A stretch of 11,870 bases of DNA from UBA7803 sp049454295 (GTDB lineage: Bacteria; Pseudomonadota; Gammaproteobacteria; Pseudomonadales; Azotimanducaceae). The stretch spans positions 1 to 11,870 of the forward strand of contig JBMTYG010000099.1 of NCBI GenBank assembly GCA_049454295.1, in the 5' to 3' direction. The notes under the pieces were generated by a model. It was not told where the DNA came from and did not search any database. It saw only the letters and a list, made by a program, of their open reading frames with translations. The position numbers and the translations under genes were made by a program. This document shows, in pieces, positions 7,342 through 11,870 of the stretch (the first letter of the stretch is position 1; every line of letters begins with the position of its first letter).

Positions 7342-8660
7342 CGGGAATTCGCGAGCTGCAATCCATTCTGATCGAGTCGCTCGCAGACGATGGACTGGGC
7401 CGCGCCCGTGTAACCGTTCCGAGTGCCGGTGAGCGCGAGATTGCCGTGCGTAACGCCTTGCCCGGTGAAACGGTCGATGCGGTGGTACGTCGGCGGCGCA
7501 AGGGGCTATGGTTCGCGCAGGGATCGCTTCAGGGCACCCCGTCGCCAGAGCGCGTGTCGCCTCGGTGTGCTCACTTCGAACGCTGCGGTGGTTGCATAGC
7601 CCAGCATCGTGATTATGCGTGTCAACTCGATACCAAGCTGCAGCACGTTGCCGCGCTTGTTGCCGCTTGCGGGCTCAAGCCCCCGGAGTTCGAGAAACCC
7701 CTGTTCGGACCAGCGTTTGAGTATCGGCACAAGGCGCGGCTTGGCGTTCGCTATGTTGATGGTGAGCTGTTGATCGGGTTTCGTGAGGTATTCAGTAATC
7801 GCGTCGTGCGTATGCAGACATGCGAAATTCTTGCACCGCAGATCCGGGCGGCACTACCGGGTCTGGCGCAGGTTCTGAGTCAGTGCAAGAGCGCGGGAAG
7901 GATTCCTCAGATTGAGGTCGCAGCCGGGGATCATGATTGTGCCTTTGTCGTGAGACATCTCGAAGAACTGACGGCCGATGAAGAAAAGGCGCTCGCGGCG
8001 TGGGCTGAGCAGACGGGTTGTTCCATTTATCTTCAGCCTGCGGGTTATGAATCGCTGCGAGCACCAGTAACCGGGGCTGCGCCGCAACCCTTGAGCTATG
8101 GGTTGCCCGATCTTGATCTTCGATTCGAGTTCATGCCGACGGACTTCACCCAGGTGAACCCGCATGTGAATCGGCTGCTTGTGAACGACGTGATCCAGTC
8201 ACTCGATCTGCCTGCGGGCTCATTGGTGACCGATCTATTCTGCGGTATTGGCAACTTTTCCCTCGCGCTCGCCAGACGAGGTTGCCAGGTTTACGGTTAC
8301 GAGGGGGCGGCTGGCGCGGTCGGGCGAGCTCGGCGCAACGCAACGCTGAATGGTCTCGATGCGACGGCGTCGTTTGACGTTGCCGATTTGCATGCCACAG
8401 GCGATAAGTCGGCGGTGCTGCCAGACACGCAAGCGCTGATTCTGGATCCGCCGCGCTCAGGCGCAGGACCAAACCTTGCCAGTTGGTGCCGCGCCCCCGC
8501 GCTCGAGCGTATCGCCTATGTGTCCTGTAACCCGGAGACCTTTGCAAAGGATGCTGTGGTGCTCGCGGGTGCTGGGTTCCGCTGGGTCCGCGCTCGTATA
8601 TTCGACATGTTTCCTCACACGGCGCATGTGGAAACCTTTGGCCTCTTCGTTCGAGGGTAG
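7338..8660 (+). CDS. rlmD: 23S rRNA (uracil-5-)-methyltransferase RlmD
   Basis: SAM-dependent enzyme that makes m5U1939 in 23S rRNA (E. coli numbering). In the 440-residue product the N-terminal TRAM/OB domain covers about 8-65. The [4Fe-4S] ligands are visible as Cys77, Cys83 and Cys86 in CAHFERCGGC, plus Cys162 in MQTC. Then come the central RNA-binding region, the SAM motif DLFCGIGNF at 299-307, the motif DPPRSGA at 370-376 and the nucleophile Cys397 in YVSCNPETFAKD. The FeS ligands and C-terminal ending (HTAHVETFGLF) separate it from TrmA and favour RlmD over RlmC. The ATG overlaps the recO stop by four bases; the next gene, relA, follows after three bases. In E. coli and Pseudomonas rlmD also sits directly upstream of relA, so the pair is conserved while its position after recO is unusual. 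Confidence 0.96.
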   Translation: MTGIRELQSILIESLADDGLGRARVTVPSAGEREIAVRNALPGETVDAVVRRRRKGLWFAQGSLQGTPSPERVSPRCAHFERCGGCIAQHRDYACQLDTKLQHVAALVAACGLKPPEFEKPLFGPAFEYRHKARLGVRYVDGELLIGFREVFSNRVVRMQTCEILAPQIRAALPGLAQVLSQCKSAGRIPQIEVAAGDHDCAFVVRHLEELTADEEKALAAWAEQTGCSIYLQPAGYESLRAPVTGAAPQPLSYGLPDLDLRFEFMPTDFTQVNPHVNRLLVNDVIQSLDLPAGSLVTDLFCGIGNFSLALARRGCQVYGYEGAAGAVGRARRNATLNGLDATASFDVADLHATGDKSAVLPDTQALILDPPRSGAGPNLASWCRAPALERIAYVSCNPETFAKDAVVLAGAGFRWVRARIFDMFPHTAHVETFGLFVRG

Positions 8661-8663
8661 GTA

Positions 8664-10646
8664 ATGGTCAAGGTCCGTGCTGAGCTGGTTCGGGATGCGG
8701 CTGGCAACATCGACATCGAACACTGGGTGCATGAGCTTGTTGTGGGACATGAAGCTCTGGAAGTCGATCGCATACTTTCGGGATGCCGCTGGCTCGCGTC
8801 TGTCGATCCTGCGGATATGGCCCTGCTGGAATCCGGAATCGAGCTTGCAGAGCTTGCAGCAGCGATGGAACTCGACACCGAGTCGGTGCTCGCGGCTCTG
8901 GCTTACCGGGTATTGCGCAGTGGGGCAGTATCGCGTGAAGAGGTGCAGGCTCGATTTGGCGCCGTGGTGGTAGGGCTTGTCGACGCGGTTGAACGGATGG
9001 GTGCGGCGAGCGTGCTTGAGATGTCCAATGCCCGGCTACAGACCTCTGAGCGTCGAGATCAGGTTGAGAACGTGCGGCACATGCTCGTTGCGATGCTAGA
9101 TGACGCCCGGGTTGCAGTGCTCAAACTTGCGGAGCGGATCGTCGCCTTGCGTGCGGCCAAACAGGCGCCGGAAGCTCGTCGCGAACGGATCGCGCGGGAG
9201 GCGCACCTTGTTTTCGCGCCGCTCGCGAATCGGCTCGGAATCTGGCGCCTGAAGTGGGAGCTAGAAGATCTGGCGCTACGTTATCTCGCTCCTGATATCT
9301 ATGTCTCGATAGCGCGCCAGCTGTCAGGCAGACGCGAGGAGCGGGAACTGCAGATTGCTGGCATCGCGACGGAGGTAGAAACACGCCTGCGTGAGCGCGG
9401 CGTTAACGCGATCGTTAGCGGACGAGCGAAACACTTCTACAGTATTTGGCGCAAGATGCAGGCGAAGCATGTGCGGATTGATCAGGTGCATGACGTTCGA
9501 GCCGTGCGTGTGTTGGTCGACGATATTGCGACGTGTTACGCGGCGTTGGGCGTGATTCACACGGCGTGGCGTCATATTCCGAGCGAGTTCGATGATTACA
9601 TCGCGGCACCCAAGGAAAACGGCTATCGCTCAATTCACACCGCAGTGATGGGACCTGACGGGCGCACGCTTGAAGTGCAGATTCGCACGCATGAGATGCA
9701 CCGTGAGGCCGAGCTCGGCGTTTGCGCCCATTGGGCTTACAAGGAGCGCGACGGCGGCAATGGCGGCTATGCACTCAAGATGAACTGGCTACGTCAGGTG
9801 GTTGACCAGCGTCACGGGCAGGTGCCCGTGAGCCCGCTGGCAGCCAGCGTCGAGTTTGGCGAAGAACTCCGACAGGCATTTCAGGAGGAGCGTATCTTCG
9901 TCTATACCCCAAAAGGGCATGTAGTGGATCTGCCGGCGGAATCGACTCCTGTCGACTTCGCGTACCGGGTACACACAGAGATTGGTCATCGTTGCGTCGG
10001 CGCGCTCGTTGACGGAGTCGCTGCGCCGCTCGATTCCCCGCTCAAGAGCGGTCAGCGTGTCGATATTCTAACCGGTGAGGAGCCGCGCCCAGATCGTGCC
10101 TGGCTAGATCTTCATCTCGGTTTTGCTCGCACGGCACGGGCGCGGCAAAAGCTCCGCGACTGGTTTCGTGGGTTAGGGATCGATCACAATGAACGGGGTG
10201 GAAGAGAGCGTCTTGAACGCCTTCTGGCGCGGCTCAGCGTGCCCATTCCCGCGCCGCATACAATCGATAAGGTCGCGGTTGCGGCCGGGTTTGAGTCTGG
10301 TCCGGCACTCCTGGCCGCGTTGGGGGCGGGAGATTGCCAGGTGCTCGACGTGGTTGACCTGATCGAGCGCGGAGGACTGGTAAGCGCGCACGCTTCAAGC
10401 GGGCTTGAGTCGGTAGAAATCGAGGTCGTGGCGCGCGATCGCAATGGTCTGCTTCACGATGTTGTGCAAATGCTTCGCTCGCTCGATACGCCGCTGATTG
10501 CGAATGCGGGCCGTTTGGCTTCTGACCGCCAGAGTGTGGTCCTGAGGCTCGAAATCCCCAGCCAGTCGCTGCGTCAGTCGGCGTTGCTCGTCGATCGTCT
10601 GATACGCATCGATGGCGTGTCCGAGGCCCGTGTTCTGCGCGGATAA
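8664..10646 (+). CDS. relA: RelA-type (p)ppGpp synthetase lacking the zinc-finger domain
   Basis: Makes (p)ppGpp from GTP or GDP and ATP on stalled ribosomes during amino-acid starvation. The 660-residue product is about 85 residues shorter than E. coli RelA (744). A degenerate hydrolase domain fills about 20-200 without the HD and ED metal motifs, so no hydrolysis is expected. The synthetase domain (about 245-365) has RAKHFYSIWRKM, EFDD at 308-311 (the acidic motif of monofunctional RelA, against RxKD in SpoT/Rel), YIAAPKENGYRSIHT, and LEVQIRT. A TGS domain runs from about 409 to 471 (RIFVYTPKGHVVDLPA, then VDFAYRVHTEIGHRCVGA). A helical region to about 570 ends with VLDVVDLIE. The ACT/RRM domain (about 583-660) follows directly; the Cys/His zinc-finger domain normally between them is absent. 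The start ATG has GAGGG at 8653-8657 and lies three bases after rlmD. Confidence 0.96.
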   Translation: MVKVRAELVRDAAGNIDIEHWVHELVVGHEALEVDRILSGCRWLASVDPADMALLESGIELAELAAAMELDTESVLAALAYRVLRSGAVSREEVQARFGAVVVGLVDAVERMGAASVLEMSNARLQTSERRDQVENVRHMLVAMLDDARVAVLKLAERIVALRAAKQAPEARRERIAREAHLVFAPLANRLGIWRLKWELEDLALRYLAPDIYVSIARQLSGRREERELQIAGIATEVETRLRERGVNAIVSGRAKHFYSIWRKMQAKHVRIDQVHDVRAVRVLVDDIATCYAALGVIHTAWRHIPSEFDDYIAAPKENGYRSIHTAVMGPDGRTLEVQIRTHEMHREAELGVCAHWAYKERDGGNGGYALKMNWLRQVVDQRHGQVPVSPLAASVEFGEELRQAFQEERIFVYTPKGHVVDLPAESTPVDFAYRVHTEIGHRCVGALVDGVAAPLDSPLKSGQRVDILTGEEPRPDRAWLDLHLGFARTARARQKLRDWFRGLGIDHNERGGRERLERLLARLSVPIPAPHTIDKVAVAAGFESGPALLAALGAGDCQVLDVVDLIERGGLVSAHASSGLESVEIEVVARDRNGLLHDVVQMLRSLDTPLIANAGRLASDRQSVVLRLEIPSQSLRQSALLVDRLIRIDGVSEARVLRG

Positions 10647-10684
10647 CGCGGTGTGTTGATGAAAGGCCGAGGACGACGCGTTAT
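10643..10684 (+). repeat. 8-bp inverted repeat spanning the relA stop; possible weak terminator
   Basis: ATAACGCG (10643-10650, containing the relA TAA) is a perfect inverted copy of CGCGTTAT (10677-10684), with 26 bases between the arms. The distal arm runs into TGTTTC rather than a clean T-run. The long loop makes an intrinsic terminator only weakly plausible; it could also be a protein-binding site. Confidence 0.4.
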
Positions 10685-10698
10685 TGTTTCAATTGAGC

Positions 10699-10710
10699 CA
10701 AAGCGCTTTG
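10699..10710. promoter_or_regulatory. 12-bp perfect palindrome upstream of adk, operator candidate
   Basis: CAAAGCGCTTTG reads the same on both strands. It lies 43 bases before the adk start in a noncoding spacer that also contains CAATTG at 10690-10695. Its size suits a dimeric regulator half-site pair without spacer, but I do not recognise a specific regulator, and no clear -35/-10 pair is visible beside it. Confidence 0.3.
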
Positions 10711-10715
10711 ATCTT

Positions 10716-10731
10716 GCGATCCTGCGATCGC
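10716..10731 (+). other. Small hairpin and direct repeat in the adk leader
   Basis: GCGATC (10716-10721) pairs with GATCGC (10726-10731) around a CTGC loop, ending 10 bases before the adk ribosome site. The same stretch contains two direct copies of TGCGATC (10715-10721 and 10723-10729) and the palindrome GCGATCGC (10724-10731). The hairpin could influence adk translation; this is inferred only from position. Confidence 0.35.
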
Positions 10732-10741
10732 GGAAACAAAA

Positions 10742-10746
10742 GGGAG
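10742..10746 (+). promoter_or_regulatory. Ribosome binding site of adk
   Basis: GGGAG within a purine-rich tract lies seven bases before the ATG at 10754. This spacing favours that ATG over the GTG immediately before it (10751). Confidence 0.7.
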
Positions 10747-10753
10747 AAAGGTG

Positions 10754-11398
10754 ATGCGCATCATTCTGCTGGGACCACCCGGTGCGGGCAAAGGCACTCA
10801 AGCACAGTTCATCTGCAGGCAGTTCGGTATACCGCAGATTTCTACCGGGGACATGCTGCGTGCGGCGGTGAGAGCCGGGAGCGAATTAGGGCTTCGAGTA
10901 AAGGCGGTGATGGACTCCGGCGCGCTTGTCTCCGATGCGATCATCATCGAACTGGTGCGTGACCGAATCGCGCAGAGCGACTGTGGAAATGGATTTCTCT
11001 TTGACGGGTTCCCGCGAACCATCCCGCAGGCGGAAGCCATGGAGCAGGCGGGTGTGCCGATTGATCACGTTGTTGAGATTGTGGTGCCTGACGAGGAGAT
11101 CGTGAAACGCATGAGTGGGCGGCGGGTCCATCTTGCCTCCGGGCGCGTGTATCACGTTACCTTTAATCCGCCGCGCGAGGCCGGCATTGACGATGTGTCA
11201 GGCGAGCCGCTGGTACAGCGCGACGATGACAGAGAGAGCACCGTCCGTGATCGCCTCGCTGTGTATCATCTTCAAACACATCCGCTGGTCGAGTTCTATC
11301 AGGCGCGTGCAGCCCGTGGAGCACTGCGTTTTTCGCGCGTTGATGGCGTGGGCGAGCTCGCTGAGATCGAAAGCCGAATCGTCTCTGCATTGCAATAG
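10754..11398 (+). CDS. adk: Adenylate kinase
   Basis: Cytoplasmic enzyme that interconverts ATP + AMP and 2 ADP and sets the adenylate energy charge. The 214-residue product equals E. coli Adk in length. It has the P-loop GPPGAGKGT at 7-15, the AMP-binding start of ISTGDMLRAAV at 29-39, DGFPRT at 84-89, and a long-form LID at about 122-159. The LID has no zinc Cys cluster; instead it shows His126, Ser129, Asp146 and Ser149, equal to the Gram-negative hydrogen-bond set (His, Ser, Asp, Thr in E. coli) with Ser for Thr. Conserved LID and hinge arginines (Arg123, Arg156, Arg167) are present. It is separated from relA by 107 bases and so probably has its own promoter, although none is clear. RelA's product consumes ATP to make AMP, so the two are metabolically related, but the pairing may be chance. 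Confidence 0.97.
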   Translation: MRIILLGPPGAGKGTQAQFICRQFGIPQISTGDMLRAAVRAGSELGLRVKAVMDSGALVSDAIIIELVRDRIAQSDCGNGFLFDGFPRTIPQAEAMEQAGVPIDHVVEIVVPDEEIVKRMSGRRVHLASGRVYHVTFNPPREAGIDDVSGEPLVQRDDDRESTVRDRLAVYHLQTHPLVEFYQARAARGALRFSRVDGVGELAEIESRIVSALQ

Positions 11399-11432
11399 CG
11401 GTGGTGATATTTTTTTTCCTTGTCAGTATGAT

Positions 11433-11461
11433 GCGCCGCAGATTCGCTGCGGGCTTGTTTT
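11433..11461 (+). terminator. Probable intrinsic terminator after adk
   Basis: CCGCAG (11436-11441) pairs with CTGCGG (11447-11452) around an ATTCG loop. The stem can grow by two G-C pairs (11433-11434 with 11453-11454) if G11435 bulges out. It is followed directly by TTGTTTT. It lies 35 bases after the adk stop, a usual place for the end of an adk message. The bulge and the interrupted T-run keep this tentative. Confidence 0.5.
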
Positions 11462-11512
11462 GACGCAGAGTGTGAGACCTGCGCTGAAGCAAGTGAAAGC
11501 GAATCGGTGGTT

Positions 11513-11541
11513 TTGACAAACCGTTAAACGCAGTCCATTCG
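11513..11541 (+). promoter_or_regulatory. Tentative promoter of the histone-like gene
   Basis: A consensus -35 hexamer TTGACA is at 11513-11518. The hexamer at 17-base spacing (11536-11541, CATTCG) is a poor -10 match, so a sigma-70 promoter is only suggested. The location, after the probable adk terminator and 50 bases before the next start, fits an independent transcript. Upstream, 11399-11432 holds only an eight-T run (11410-11417) with no convincing stem before it. Confidence 0.28.
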
Positions 11542-11569
11542 AACGCAAGGATATCCGAGGAGATTCTCA

Positions 11570-11870
11570 ATGCCGAAAGCCACGACTGCAGCGAAAACAG
11601 CGCCCGCCAAAAAGGCCCCGGCGAAAGAGCCTGCTGCTAAGAAGCCCGTCGCGAAGAAGGCTGCTGCTAAGAAGCCCGCCGTGAAGAAAGCCGCCGTGAA
11701 AAAGGCGGCTGTGAAGAAAGCGCCTGCGAAAAAAGTCGCCGCCAAGAAGGCTCCGGCGAAAAAGGTAGCGGCGAAGAAAGCCCCAGCGAAGAAGCCCGCC
11801 GTGAAGAAAGCCCCGGCGAAGAAGGCTCCGGCGAAAAAAGCTCCGGCGAAAAAGGCCCCGGTGAAGAAAG
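11570..11870 (+). CDS. Histone H1-like Lys/Ala/Pro-repeat protein (AlgP-like), 5' part
   Basis: The first 100 residues are visible and the frame is still open at the window edge. After a short leader (MPKATTAAKT) the protein is almost entirely five-residue units of the form xxxKK, mostly APAKK, AVKK-type and VAAKK. It uses only Lys, Ala, Pro, Val and single Glu and Thr positions. Such tails are found in bacterial histone H1-like proteins, including Pseudomonas AlgP (AlgR3) and Bordetella BpH1; they are disordered, very basic and bind DNA or RNA non-specifically. Because the product is so basic, nucleoid or nucleic-acid binding is a reasonable inference. The ATG has GGAG at 11559-11562, seven bases upstream. 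Whether a globular domain follows cannot be seen. AlgP normally has a non-repetitive N-terminal part before the repeats; here they begin near residue 11, so it may be a different H1-like protein. Confidence 0.85.
   Translation, partial: MPKATTAAKTAPAKKAPAKEPAAKKPVAKKAAAKKPAVKKAAVKKAAVKKAPAKKVAAKKAPAKKVAAKKAPAKKPAVKKAPAKKAPAKKAPAKKAPVKK
11600..11870 (+). repeat. 15-bp coding tandem repeat (pentapeptide xxxKK)
   Basis: From codon 11 to the window end there are 18 consecutive 15-base units, each ending in two Lys codons; the second unit ends Lys-Glu. The Lys pairs switch freely among AAA-AAG, AAG-AAA, AAG-AAG and AAA-AAA, and the Ala and Pro codons also vary, so the units differ at DNA level while the peptide period is exact. 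The array continues beyond the window. Confidence 0.9.

Noticed and set aside
10751..10753. GTG start for adk one codon earlier
   Set aside because: The ATG that follows gives the exact family N-terminus MRIILLG with better spacing to GGGAG.
10644..10753. Toxin-antitoxin or mazG gene after relA
   Set aside because: E. coli and Pseudomonas have mazEF or mazG downstream of relA, but only a short noncoding spacer is present here.
11410..11417. Eight-T run after adk as terminator tail
   Set aside because: No stable stem directly precedes it; the hairpin at 11433-11454 is the better candidate.
11524..11745. Minus-strand frame with Phe/Ala repeats resembling a membrane protein
   Set aside because: It is the mirror of the Lys/Ala repeat array; the + frame has a good ribosome site and a known protein pattern.
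11600..11870. CRISPR-like array
   Set aside because: Units are 15 bases, contiguous without spacers, and keep one coding frame for Lys-rich pentapeptides.

Overview
The window is a G+C-rich, densely packed stretch of gammaproteobacterial core genome, and every confident gene is on the + strand. The layout rseC(mucC)-mucD-lepA-lepB-DUF4845-rnc-era-recO is the well-known arrangement of Pseudomonas and many related Gammaproteobacteria. Protein motifs (RelA-type synthetase, Gram-negative Adk LID, RlmD with an FeS cluster) agree with that placement. I cannot name the genus from the sequence.

Region by region: 3-1867 holds the end of a rseC/mucC-type membrane gene, overlapped by a mucD/degP-type periplasmic serine protease; this is the tail of a sigma-E/AlgU envelope-stress operon. 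1868-2015 is a spacer with a strong hairpin. 2016-4624 encodes LepA (EF4) and signal peptidase I. 4651-5058 encodes a small membrane protein of the DUF4845 type. 5063-7341 encodes RNase III, the GTPase Era and RecO, joined by overlapping or nearly touching reading frames. 7338-10646 encodes RlmD (23S rRNA m5U methyltransferase) and a monofunctional RelA-type (p)ppGpp synthetase, where Pseudomonas would have pdxJ. 10647-10753 is a symmetry-rich spacer ahead of adk (10754-11398). After a likely terminator, a lysine/alanine/proline pentapeptide-repeat, histone H1-like gene starts at 11570 and runs off the window.

Functionally the cluster links translation and envelope biogenesis: ribosome-associated GTPases (LepA, Era), rRNA processing and modification (RNase III, Era, RlmD), protein export (LepB), periplasmic quality control (MucD) and the amino-acid starvation alarm (RelA). 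Extensive start/stop overlap suggests one or a few translationally coupled transcripts.

I see no mobile element, CRISPR array, tRNA, rRNA or defence system, and no obviously new multi-gene system. The points most worth a second look are: RelA apparently lacks the whole zinc-finger domain; RNase III has Asn in place of a metal-binding Asp; the relA-adk spacer is full of inverted repeats; there is a strong hairpin between mucD and lepA; and rlmD-relA has replaced pdxJ downstream of recO.
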